DNA of 64,000 nt from Poa pratensis (Eukaryota; Streptophyta; Magnoliopsida; Poales; Poaceae): contig CAMZMU010000080.1 in the NCBI GenBank assembly GCA_947311845.1, positions 17,788,911 to 17,852,910 on the forward strand, given 5' to 3'. The notes below the pieces were generated by a model. It worked only from the letters and a program-made list of their open reading frames with translations. It had not been told where the DNA came from and ran no database searches. Position 1 is the stretch's first letter; each line of letters starts with the position of its first letter. A program made the position numbers and the translations under genes. Below, one piece after another: positions 36,430-49,000 of the stretch.

Positions 36430-38520
36430 TTGATTGCACACAACATTTTTTAAGAAAGTTCCTTTTTAGCAACTTCGTTAAGCAATGTGGCCTCAGCTGC
36501 ACTAGCTTGTTTGATTGCACACAGCAGCTTTTGGTGACCTGAAAAGTAGCAAGCTAGTTAGCTGACCAATTGGCTACAAAAAAATCTACATTGATTAGCA
36601 CTTAGCGTCTTACCAAAACATGTAAAGTTAATTACAGCCTATTTGATGGATTCAGTGAAACATGTTCACATGGGATTTGCATTTGTTCTATTCATGATTT
36701 GGAGTTACTTCAGTTATAAAATTTTCAAAGTCGTAGCATTGCACTATTAACTAGTATACTAGTACGACTAACAGTGGTTAGCTTTGGTCCATGCATGATC
36801 GTGAGTGACTGAGGTAAACAATTGTGCAGAACATCACATAATCCTACAGTAAACGTGTTGCGGAGCGGCTCTGGAGTTCATACATCTCCTTCATCATGGG
36901 GACAGCCTTTGTGCATGCCATGAAAAACTAGAGTTCATACAGTAAACTATTTGTGAACTGGCCCTTCAACTCTTGTACGGAGTATTAGTGAGTTAATTGT
37001 CAAACATGTAAATTTTCAACATAAATAAACTTGTATATTTCTGAATTTGGATGCACACGATTTGGGTTTCAAACTCTGAAACGACAACACACTGACTGAA
37101 GAAAACTGCCGTGCCAACAACACACTAACATACATGATCACTGAGTGACTCAAGACTAGTGACATCAGAAAATGATCAACAATTTCAGATCAGGGAGGAA
37201 AACGATCGCCTGGCGCACCTGTGCGGGCAGTAGATGGCAACGATGTATTGTGTGTACTTCCCATGTTAGTTTGCGTAATTTCGTGAATTTGGAGTACCAT
37301 CTTGGTCCAAATTGTGAATTTTTTGTAAGGCCGGCACCCATCTCGCTTATTGGGCCGGGGCCCATCTGCAAGAGGTCGCGAATTAGGCACTAGTATGATT
37401 TTAACTACTCAAGTTTTAACACTAGTATGATTTCGTTTGAGCCTTGGATGGACGAAAATGGAGGGCTCTTACTCATTTGGGGTACCACAAAAAATCTCTT
37501 CCTCGAAGCATGAAAGGTGTTAGATATTTGAGTAGAATGGTTGTACCATGCAAGAGATATTGCATACATTCTCTACAACAAGAAAATGGCGAATAAAATT
37601 GAACACCAAATTGTCCAATGAGTCCATTTTCAGAGAAATCGAGACCACATCCACAATCGAGGAAATGCAATGGCATAATTGTAGGGAAAACACTGATAAA
37701 GCTAGATAAGAAAGAAGATGCATTTTCAGAGCCTTCAAATTTTTGGTGGTGCCACTTTGCGCGATAGTTCCAAGGCAGACCATGAGTTCATTTTTTGCTA
37801 TCCCAATGCCACTATCACTGTAAAATCCAAAACAACATGACTGAATAGTGAGTTCCATAACAATTCAATGCTTAAACAGCCGAGTTGAAGGAAAGAAGAA
37901 CATAAGTGATGGTAATTGTGCGAGCATCTGGGTCAGGTTTGATCCTCATTCCATCTCAAAACCATTAGCTAGCATAGATGGATCGGTTACAATCAAAGCT
38001 AGCACCTGCCCGTGCTCGCGTGCTGGCCCGTAAGAATGCGTACCCGACCTATCAGGGGCATGGCATGGCACGTGGCGAAACGGGCCATGCCCGGCTCGTA
38101 GCTCGCTTGGGGCCATGCTTGGTCCTCTAGGTCAAGCCCGCACGTCGGCATGGCACGACCCATTTAGCGGCCAGGCACGCGTGGCACGCAAATGCGTGCC
38201 CGGGCACGGATTTTTTTCTCCAGAAACAGGCAAAACAACACGTGGGCTAAATCTGGCCCGTCGGGGCTAAACGTGCCTGGGTCAGCCCATTTACTTGTTG
38301 TGACGTGCTTGGGTCTATAGGCCAAGACCGCGTGCCGGCACGGCACGACTCGCCTAGAACACAGGCCGGCATGGGTCGTGCCGTCCCAGCCCCGCGTACC
38401 CCCTAGACGGGCCGTGCCGTGCCCGGGCCGTCCCGTTGGCCCCCCAATACAAGTTTTGGTGAGATTTTGATACCTTCTACCCACTATATTAGCTAAACCC
38501 CCACCTGTGGGTCTCATGTC
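36430..38520. other. No gene recognised; GC-rich repeat-like tract at its end
   Basis: AT-rich, with no conserved motif. 38000-38450 is rich in GGCACG, GGCCCG and GTGCCG stretches, as in dispersed grass transposons, but I could not fix its ends. Confidence 0.35.
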
Positions 38521-38524
38521 GTCT

Positions 38525-38812
38525 ACCCCTTATACCGGTGTCGAAAGGGGTAGACCAATTGAATTTCCTTCTCGTTGTCTTTGGTTATCCTATATGAACA
38601 TGGAAAATCAAATTTGAGCCAATGTTTTCACAAGATTCGCTCCGATGGCATCAACTTGAGCCAAACGCTCACCGGTGGGCCCAGGGTACCCCTCTGGCAC
38701 GCCTCGAAAGATGGTTGACCAATGAATTTTTATCTTTGTTTGTATTAAGTTAGGTTACACTAACATGCAAAATCAATACACCAAGTTCACAAGATTGACT
38801 TCGGTGCAACCG
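38525..38812. repeat. Diverged tandem duplication, period about 165 bp
   Basis: CGAAAGGGGTAGACCAATTGAATTT (from 38542) and CGAAAGATGGTTGACCAATGAATTT (from 38705) are followed in both by a CTTTG stretch, an ACATG-AAAATCAA stretch and TTCACAAGATT. Non-coding. Confidence 0.5.
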
Positions 38813-38915
38813 ATGTGGGGGATTTGAACGTGACAAAAGAGAGGGGATAAAGGATAAAAAATAATGATGAAAATATTGTAGTACTATGACCTATAAAATA
38901 TAAGTAATTCTCCGA

Positions 38916-39185
38916 GCAGCGGGCGGTGGTGCTGCCGGCGGCAAGAGGTGGTGCTGCCGGCGGCGAGAGGTGGTGCTCCCAGCGGCGGGAGGGGATGCTC
39001 CCAACGGCGAGAGGTGGTGCTGCCGGCGGTGGGCGGTGGTGCTGCCAGCGGCGAGAGGTGGTGCTGCCGGCAGCGGGCGGTGGTGCTCCCAGCGGCGGGA
39101 GAGGATGCTCCCAACGGCGAGAGGTGGTGCTGCCAGCGGCGGGAGGGGATGCTCCCAACAGCGAGAGGTGGTGCTGCCGGCGGCA
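38916..39185. repeat. 22-bp minisatellite, about 12 copies
   Basis: Unit of the form GGTGGTGCTGCCGGCGGCGAGA, with variants GGGATGCTCCCAACGGCGAGA. Because 22 is not a multiple of three, the same unit reads open in all three forward frames, giving overlapping false proteins (VLPAA, RWCCQRR, MLPTARGG). Confidence 0.85.
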
Positions 39186-40055
39186 ACTTCTCCGGCGACG
39201 GCGACATCGACAGTTGGAGATCACAGCTAGGTTCTGAAGGCGCGTGGTCGCGACCATGGGCGTGAGGGGATTTTTTGTTGCTTTTTTTTTGTGAATGAAA
39301 AGTAAAATGTGCCTGTTGACAACGTGTCGGTCTCTCAATGCGAAGGATCGGGGAAACTAATCCTCCGCAGGACGCTCAGCGCTCCCCATCCAGAATAGGC
39401 TCCAAGAAATTGAGCATTTCGCAGCCAGCGGTGGAGTGCACCAATTGGTCCATTCGGTGTAACGCCAAATGGTTCTTGGGCAAGTCTTCTTTTATTGTTT
39501 AGATTCGCACCGGAGGATTTCCTAATAATTCGGTAAACCAAAAGTATGACGTGTCGGTGCTACATATAAGTGTGGGTTCCCTTACAATTGAAAAAATATA
39601 TGACATGTGGGTCCTATGGCTAACCCATATAAAACTATTCGGGTGAAAAAAGTTTTGTTTATTTCAAATGGGCGGCCTCCTCCAACTTCAGCCATTCGTG
39701 ACGTTTTCCATGACAATAGGAGTATTGTCACAAAAATATGGACATTTTGGTTGTTTGGATAGCCGAGTTTAGCAACCAGTTTTTAGAAAATGAGTTTTAG
39801 GCTGATTTTTAGGAAAACCAGTTTTACTAGTTTTTCGGTTAAAAGCTAGATTAGAGTAAACCATGTTTGGGTTGGGTAAGAATTGCTACGCTAGTAATCT
39901 CCTAGCTTGAACTTTAGACGAACGGCGAATGTACTCGTACGAGTTCTTGGATTCTGATCCGTAGCTTCCGATTCCAGTTGGAGAGGAAGGCAGCTAGCTG
40001 CAGGTACTGCTCTCATGGAATCTTCGCCGTGGACGCCGCATCCTCTCGCAGCCGT

Positions 40056-40399
40056 GTATTTTTTGCCTAATCTGGCCCTTTTGCCGAACTAATGACGTAT
40101 CTGGCCGCTCCCGGGAACTAATTGCAAATCTGGCCCCCCGAGGTCGGCGCCAACGCAAATGGAGCCGACCTTGTGTAGGTCGGCGAAATGGCATTTCGCC
40201 GACCTACACAAGGTCGGCTCCATTTGCGTTGGCGCCGACCTCATGGGCCAGATTTGCAAATTTTGGTTGGCGCCGAACTGCACAAGTTCGGCTCCATTTG
40301 CGTTGGCGCCGACCTCAGGGGCCAGATTTGCAATTAGTTCCCGGTAGCGGCCAGATACGTCACTAGTTCGGCAAAAGGGCCAGATTTGGCAAAAAATAC
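40056..40399. mobile_element. Mutator-type foldback MITE, perfect 9-bp duplication
   Basis: CGCAGCCGT at 40047-40055 and 40400-40408. Ends GTATTTTTTGCC and GGCAAAAAATAC. The arms mirror over more than 100 bases (CTTTTGCCGAACTA, GACGTATCTGGCCGCT, GGTCGGCGCCAACGCAAAT), centred near 40193 (CGAAATGGCATTTCG). An extra arm segment is repeated at 40258-40325. Confidence 0.88.
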
Positions 40400-40401
40400 C
40401 G

Positions 40402-40560
40402 CAGCCGTGGCCGATTTCTAGGAACAAAAATTAATCAGACTTCATGGCTGCGCCGCATCCCGTCACCACCGTGGCCGATTTCCAGGGAGCAAAAATTAAT
40501 CGGATGCCATGGCCAATTTCCAAGGAACAAAAATTAATGGGACGCCATGGCTGCTAGAGA
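40402..40560. repeat. Three short tandem copies of a GTGGCCGATTTC unit
   Basis: TGGCC-ATTTC-A-GGA-CAAAAATTAAT occurs at about 40407, 40472 and 40510. Unassigned; it may be part of the sequence the MITE entered. Confidence 0.55.
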
Positions 40561-42220
40561 AGCTCACCGCGGCGTGGAATCGCTAAACCGCGGTCGCCGG
40601 GAAGAAGCTCCCTTTCTCAAAATGCATTGAATCTACTCGATTGAACCAATTAACCAGCCACCCGATTCTGCTTGCCGCTCCTCGATGCAGCTCACGCATG
40701 CCTTGACGAGTTGGCACGCCCGGACGCGGACGGCTAGCTCTCCCCGCTGCTCCGTGTCTCTCAAATTGATGAGATATTATCAGATTCTACGCCTATTTCC
40801 CGTCAAGAACCTGTATCTGTCATCAACGGACCCAGCTGTTTCACCACCGGCGGAGCGCCATGTGCTAGACGCCCGCCGGCCGAACGCGCATATATACCAC
40901 TACCGTGAAGCCCGAGGAAGCAAATGTTCACTGCTCCGCCGGCGTGCGGTGGGGCGCAGGCGCCAGGGTCATGCAGGAGTCGGCCGAGCTCGACGGGGCT
41001 GCACGAGGAGGAGGTGTGGTCTCTACCGGCGGGATCCCCTTCAATCGTCCACCCATGGTCGCATAGGTAGACGACCAGGCCGCCGCGCACTCGCCGCCCA
41101 AGATCTGCCCAAGTTTTGCTTAATCGCGTTTTCGCAAAAACTACTAATAGTCGTTTTTCACAACGCTTATTTTCCTGGTTTTGTGGAAACTCGGTTTTAG
41201 GTATACGCGTTTTAGTTGGTGCATCCAAACAAGATTTTAGGTTGTTACACGGTTATACTGGGCTACGGAAAACTAGTTCTACCAATCCTAGACGTGACAA
41301 ATAAATAACGTCACGGATTTTTAGAGGAAACTTTTCACGGTTTTTTTTCTCATCCGTGATGGATTCTGTTCGTCACAAAAAAATGTCACAGATCTTCAGG
41401 TTTCTTATAGTCAAGAAGCATATGCCCGCCAAACTTGCCGTGCAAATTTTTTTTTTTGCGAAAAGGCCAACAATTTTACCGACGGAGCTGACGGTGCCAC
41501 CAAAATACCCTGAAGTGTTGATGAATGGTTTCTATGTTTCAAGAGGCACGAAAGGCCCTCTGTTGCCAACAGGAAGAGATAGGGAGAGATTGGATCACCC
41601 TGCCTATAGATGGGTAGGTGCCCCTGGATGGCTTGAAACTTTCCAGGCGGTCACCATTGAACAGAACTGAGAAAGAGACGGTGGACACCAGGCGCATCAC
41701 CATCTCCACCCATATACGATGGAAGCCTAACTTGAGCATGCAAACTTGCCGTGCAAACTTTTTTTTTTGCGAAAAGGCCAACAATTTATTGGTTATCAAC
41801 ATCGGTATAAAGAATCTCAAAAGTAAAAAAAAAATACAAATAGCTCTTTGGACCAACTTAACCTGATTGCGGCATGTTGCACAATGACCTCAGTGCCACG
41901 ACACACGACTTTGGGTATGGATTCAACCATGTACCTGCAAAATAGTTACCGGTGCCACCACTGGCGGAGCCACGGCAAGCTAGCCGGGTGCACAGGACAC
42001 CGGCTAAAAACATTTTTCTTTGCAAAATCATATTTTTTTCACCATGCGTGCACCCGCTAAAAATATTTTTTACATGTTGTGACACCCTTCGTGACCCCTG
42101 TTCCAGATGCTATATCTTCGCCACTGGGTGCCACAAGACCGAGTAGGTGGGGATTTAGAGACTGGTAAGGGCATGAGCATCATGCCGTCTGCAACCCGCC
42201 TCCACATCACCATCAAACAT
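40561..42220. other. No gene recognised; repeat-like tracts
   Basis: 40685-41130 is GC-rich and open in several frames without a domain. AACTTGCCGTGCAAA followed by a T run and GCGAAAAGGCCAACAATTT occurs twice (about 41430 and 41745). Confidence 0.35.
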
Positions 42221-45200
42221 TCCCCCTATATATAAAAGTTGGTGGGATTCAACCCCGTTTCAGCTTCCACGTCACCCGCAAAATTCTGGCCGTCCGATCA
42301 TGCGAAGCAACGGTCCAGAACACTTTAAAAATCGTGCGAGCTGCAGTATTACTGTAGCTCGGGATTTTTTCCAATCATCGCTGGACACGTCGCCCCGCAC
42401 GAATTTTGGCGTGCAGCTTTGCATCAAACCCCCCCACCATTTTCCAAAAAAACCCCCGCCAAGGACCAACTTGAAAATTCAGCTGAACCCAGGGACCTCC
42501 ATGGAAAATCGTCGCCACACCTCCCCCTCCCCCTTTCTTTTCCTGCGACGGCGCGGGAGAGCCGCGGCCGCCGACGCGGGCCCCCGCCGCTCCGCTGCTT
42601 GCCGATCAAATCGACGCACGCCACAGGCTCCGCCGCCTCGCCTTCTCCACCGACAAACGTGTGCCCGGACGCCCGCCTCGTGCCGGAATCGCCGCCGCCG
42701 CCTTCGGTGCCCGTTGCGGTGTTTCCTCCTCGCCGGCGACACTCCGGTGGCCAGACAGGGGCGGCGCCGCCACCTGCGGGTAGATCACATCCAGGCGCAT
42801 CCGAAACGCTCGCCCGCGCGTCCCCAGTCGCGGTGGCGCGTCGCCGGCGTGCTGCACGCCGCCGCCGCGGAGTCCGGCCTCCGTGACGTCGCTCTGACGT
42901 CACAGTGGGCCCGGGTTGCGGTAGCTGGGCTCCTAGCTGGGCTGGGCCGCTTTCTCTGCGGCTGCCTCGGCCCAGCGGATGCCTCGGCCTCTTTTTTTTT
43001 ATTATTCAAAACTTCCAAAACTTTTCAAATACATCTTCAAACCAATTCAAATCAAATTCACCAAATTTCCTGTAAAAACAAATCTACATTTCAATTACGT
43101 AAGAACCTTTCTAGAATTATTTTGAATCTTAAAAAATTCAAATAGTACATAAGGCCTCATTGATACATTTCAAAAAAAAAAAGCATTTCAAAATTAAAAT
43201 TTATTAATTACAATAATGCAAAACATACATACAAAATGCACAAGGAAAAAAAACTGATTTTTCTTTCATAAGTTCGGAAATAGAATTCAACAATTCACAC
43301 AATTAAAATCTTTGAATTTATGAAATACAACAATGCACATCATGCATATAAAAATGCACACAAAATTTATTCCCAAAAAAAACATTCTCTTCCAAAATAT
43401 TCATTTTTCTTACTACGTTCCAACGTCGATTTAAATTCACAAGAACTACAAACTTCAATTTAATAATTAAAACTATGCAAACCTTACATATAAATAAAAT
43501 GAAAAAAACAATGAATAATTCTTCCTCCACAAAAAAAATTACTCACAGGTTCCAATTAGTTTCACAATAGATTCCAAACAAGATTTGTTGTATTTTTTAA
43601 CAACAGATATATTCATAGGAAATACAAATTCAATTCCCCCTGCTTACAGAATAAATTTTAAAAATACTCGCAATAATATATTCCCTCTCATTATGATGTC
43701 AAATAAAAAAAATTATCACAACATGGAACTATATTTCATCAATTCAATTTATTTAACATATCTAAAAATAACAAAACTTTATTTTCTCCAACTATGTAGC
43801 TAAATTTCAAAATACTTTATTACATGAATATTTGGAAAAAATATAAATTAATTTCCTCTAATTATGAATTGAACTTAAATTGAATTTAATAACTGCTTAC
43901 AAACTGTAAGGTAGCATTGTTAGTATCTGAACTGATCATCAGTAATTTTTCCCCATTTCCCGCCACATTTTCGGACTGTATTTCTATACCTTAAATTTAG
44001 TGTCAATTTCCCGACATCCTCGACGTGCATAACAGTATTATATATTTTTAGCGCCTTTTTTCTTAATTTTTATCTGCATTTCTCCAGCGTTATTTCTTTA
44101 TTATAAATTCTATGTTAATTACCCGACCTCTTCGACAGTAACTTCTAACTGATACTATTTAATTATAGCAGACGAATCAATGGGAAGGGTATGTCATACG
44201 ATCAAAATTCAAATTTAAATATTCAAAATTTTGAATGCCTTTCAAATCTGAGGGTTCAATAACCGTGAATATCGCAAATTATCAAATTTTCCACACAAGA
44301 AACATTCTAAAATTCAAAAAAATATATACCACACCTTTCATTCTATAATTCAAAATAACAGTTGAAAAAAATATTAAAACTTAAACAATTTGTGACTTCC
44401 AACTACAACTCAAAATAATAAAAACAATATACCAACAATTATAAAAAAATGTTAAGATTCAAAAAAATTATACCTTCCAAACTACAATTCAAAATAACAA
44501 TTATAAAAAAATACTAAAACTCAAAAAAAAAACCATACTTTCAAATCTACATTTCAAAACACTCTAAAATATATCTCACAAATTGCATTCACCCTAATTA
44601 TGAAGTTGAAACAAATTTTATGTTAAACTTCAAATATATCCAAACATCCCAAATTTCCAAATATCTGGAAATACTCGATATAACAAAGTGCTTTTTACAC
44701 AATAAAATATATCATAATTCTCACAAATAAATACATGCGACACAAATAAAAAAGAAAAAAAAGAAATCCTCTAAAATATATATATCTCACATATTATCTC
44801 ACATATTGCATTCTCTCTATTTATGAAGTTCAAATAAATATTTATGTCATTTCACCCCTGTAGATTAAAGATTTTTTGTAAAAAATCCAAATGAATTTCC
44901 TCTAATTATAAATTGACTTCAACAAACAATCATGTACTTCACATCCTCAAATTATAAAATTCAAACAAATATTACAACAAAATACAAACATATAGAACCA
45001 TTTCAACTATTTCATAACATTTCCACATAAAAAACAAAACACTTTCAAAATTGAATTACAATAATTTTCAAATTTAAGCAATCTCCAAAATCCAATCATT
45101 TTCACAACGAAAGCATTTTTCAATTTCAATGATTTCCAACCTTACACAACTTTACAACGTCACCACTTTCAAATTGAAATTAAAAAACACACGTGCGGCA

Positions 45201-45222
45201 TTTGCCGCGCTCAGATGCCTAG
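42221..45222 (+). mobile_element. Helitron-like element candidate
   Basis: The right end has the Helitron pattern: a short hairpin (GCGGCATTTGCCGC, 45195-45208), about 10 bases, then CTAG (45219-45222) followed by T. The left end TCCCCCTATATATAAAAG starts with TC, but the base before it is T instead of the expected A, so the left boundary is uncertain. The GC-rich 5' part (42500-43000) could be captured gene sequence; the rest is strongly AT-rich. There is no Rep/helicase, so it would be non-autonomous. Confidence 0.5.
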
Positions 45223-46003
45223 TTACTATAGACATGACGTACAATGGGCTGTCTGCTTAGCCATCTGTATACCACGTGATTCAGTTAATCGGAGGATTAC
45301 ATGGACTCGATCCGATTTTCTTGGACAGATAAGAGGCCACGATAAGCTGAGAGCCCACGATAAGCAACGTCCTCCATACAACGGGAAAATGCCTGTCGCT
45401 AAGGAGCGAAATTTGTGGGAATCGCTCGTCGGTAATTCTACAGACGGTGGTCTTCTCTCTCCTATGTCTCTCTCTTCCACCTCATACAAATCTCCTACGT
45501 GATTAGTTTTACAGACAGCTGACATGTACTATTGTACATGCCCTAATGTTGATGATGCCGCTTGCAGTTGCACGGTTGTCACTCAATATTGATTTGCTAC
45601 GTCCACATCAAGACACGCAGAATAAATGTGATTTTATGAGAAATAGATGTGATTTTAAATAACAAATCTAAATATTATTATACCTAATATTTGAGAGAGA
45701 ATAAATAGATTTTATGAGAACAGATTTGATATTAAATGAAAATCCTAAATTATACTTACCTAATATTCTGAGAATAAATGTGTAATGAATATCTATATAG
45801 TAACCTAAATCATACCCCTATTGGTGAAGAAGATATATTATTAATACACGTTGTTGTAAATGGATTTATTGCTAAAGATATGAATATAAATATTAAATGA
45901 TGTCAAGAGTATGTAGCCAGCTTCCTCTACAAATACCCCTAAGGACCGTAGGTATGGCACCACACAATAAAAACCCTTGCCAAAGAAAAATTTCTTCATA
46001 CAC

Positions 46004-49000
46004 ATGATGGGTTTTATGGCTATCATTGGCTTACTCTGCCTATTTCATTCACCCCACTATGCCACTTCAGTAAAATCGGCATATGCACATGACAATCTAC
46101 CAATCCTGGAAAAGGTACGTAACAACACTCTAGAATAAAAAAAGTATTGTTGATACTCTGCTACATATTTTCTCCGCTAGATTTTCTCCATCACAACTAG
46201 TTTATTTTTGAACAAAACGGGCAATATTGCCTCATTTTATTAAAAAAGTGCTGACTAGTTTATTAGTCAGTCGTATATCAGCTCAAGCTGCTATACCTAG
46301 AATAAACTCCCTCAGATCCAAATAACTGCTGCAAGTCATACTATAAGTTGTACTTGCTTAGTTCATTTCCCACGACATTTAAAATGGATCCGAGGGAGTA
46401 GCATATTTTAGAGTTTTTTCTGGGTCACCACTCACTTGTACCTTTAGCTCAAGCTGCTATTATCAGAGTCATCGTACCATTGCAAAATTTTAGAGCTTTG
46501 ACCTGCTACGGCATTTAAAATGGATCCGAGGGAGTAGCATATTTTAAATTTTTAATCGGAAGACAACCTTTGTTTGAAAATTTAAAACCTTGAACTCATA
46601 AGGCATGTGGATGGAACCATGATTCCTAATCCCATACATTTGCACAGCGAACTTACTGTTTCCAGCCAATCTATCATTGACCTGTTTGGCGTACTGGACC
46701 GAGATGACCTGCTACTCTCGCTTACCATGTAGGCCCACGTGTCCTGTCCATCTCCTCAATCTCGCTCAATTATCCACGAGGTTGGCGTACTGGACGTCAA
46801 CATCGCAGAGGCAGGGCATGGGACGACTAAGGGCTTGTTTGGTAACTGCAATCCCGGGGGATCTTGGCCTTTTTCCGGGGAGAATTTTCCCTAGTCCGGA
46901 GGTCGAGAAAAAATCCTGATGTTTTACACCTGTCTCTTCAGATTGCCGACCGGGATTATTTTCCCGGGGATATTTATCCCGGACAGTCAAACAAGCCCTA
47001 ATTGGGGAATTGCGCGTTGAACCGGCGGCCAGACTGGAGCGGGTATGACTCGTCGACGACGGCGAGCTCATGTGCATGCGTGAGAGCATCTCCACCGGAG
47101 CGTCCAATAAAGTGTCTGGCAAAATTGTCGGACAGAATCTATAGGGCGCGTCGGTAACCGTTGCCGCCTATTGGGAACGCTGCGCCCCACCGGACGCTCC
47201 CAATAGGTTTTTGAGAAAAAAAGAGACTCGAATTCATTCAAACTTAAATATATTTCATTCGATTTCGATACTTTTTACAAAATACGGCGAAATTTAAACT
47301 AAACCTAGTCTAATGGCCGGTCCAGTAGCCGTAGAAGGCATCCCAGTCGTGCACCGCCACCGCGTCTTCAACGTTCCACGCGCCACCCTCCTGCTGCGGC
47401 GGCTCCTCCTGCGCCGACTCCTCCTTGACTGTTGCGGCCGGCATTGCCGCGGTGTTCTGCGCCTCGTCGTTGTCGATGACGATGATGTTCAGGTCGACGC
47501 AGGACCATCGCTCCGCGAACTCCTTCGACACCGGCTGGATGAAGTCGAAGGAGAGCTTTTGCGCGAGGGCGTCCCTGGCTCGATCTTAACCCCGCCGCGG
47601 GACGAGGACGTCCCCGGCTCGATCTTGACCTTGGCGGATGGCGGCGACGGCGGTCCGAAGTCGCGGATGGTGACACCGCTATTCCTTCGCGGCGACGTCG
47701 ACTGTCCAGGCTCGGCCTTGATCTTCACACCGCGAGGCGGCGGCAGCTCCACCTTCACAAATCGCAGGGTCAGCGGCGTCTTGGACCGCGCGCTGGAGGA
47801 GGAGGAGCAGGAGGACGAGCTCGCCGGCATCAACCAGAGCTCGCGGGAGCGATCGAAGGGGGCGGCGTAGCTGTACTCCCGCATGACGCCGTGGAAGTCG
47901 CGTCCCTCCCACCAGCGGCGCCGCCACACGGCGTTGTGCTGCCACGGCCTTTCGGTGCCGTCGTGGTCGTCCAACGCCGCTTGGCGCTCCGCCTCTAGCA
48001 GCGCCCGGTTGCGTCCCTAGAAGCTGGGCACGAAGCGGGGTTGCCGAACGTTTTATTGGGACGTGCCGGCAACATTTTTCCCATTGACCGCGCCGCTGGG
48101 GGAAAATTTCGTGCCGACGCGCCGGTGGAGATGCTCTGACCTGAGCGTTGTAATCGCCACGGAGAGTGAAGGAGGTGCGCGCGGTGTAGTGGCTTGAGCT
48201 CATGCCTAACAAACGGGATGGAGAGGCCTAGAGGGAGTCAACGAGGTCAAACACCGATTCTGACACAATTTCCACGTTCCCGTTACCCTGTATGGCGACG
48301 GCTCCAACGTCCAACACACCAACGAGTTAAGATCATCTCCAACCATGGTTGGCAACTTTAGCCCCTAAATTGTCCGTCACTTGCATGTGAATGGTGGAGG
48401 AGAGGGAAGAATAAAGGACAAAAGAAAGAAAAAAAAGAAAAAAATGATTCTGAGTGGGCCAGGCGGACAGTCCGGACACGTCAGGGCGTTCCCATAGTCA
48501 GCTCATGTGGCACGATGCAATCCCACCCCTCCCTAAAAAATTACCATTGTCCGGTAATAATGTAACAAATAGTTGAATTTTCTAAAAACAAATAGCACTA
48601 TAGTGGCTAAGCGAGTGTCTAGGGGTGAACCCCGCTCCCATGCAAGGTGAATGGGATCCTTTTTCAAGGGAGGCGATCGGGACGCAAGAGGTTAGCAGAA
48701 TTGGTAGGACGAAGAGCCTAGGGGCACAATGTTCCATCCATAAGCAGACACTATTTCTCGCTTGTTGCGAATCATAGTAGGACTCGCCCACAGCCTGTCT
48801 CCATTTGGGCCAGCCCATTTATACATTTTTTTCTTCGTTTCTTCATTATTTCCATCTTTCTTTTTCATGGGTACCTACCACGTTAATTTTTTAAAAATCT
48901 GAAAACAAAATGTGATATAACTTTTAGAATCTAAACAATTTTAACCTGCATTTTAACAATCTGAACATTTTTTCAAAATCGGATTTTAAAAAACTGAATA

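Noticed and set aside
38916..39185. CRISPR-like array
   Set aside because: The 22-bp units are contiguous without unique spacers; it is a minisatellite in a plant genome.
42300..43145. 281-residue frame at the start of the Helitron candidate
   Set aside because: Composition-driven, with overlapping frames on the other strand; no family match seen.
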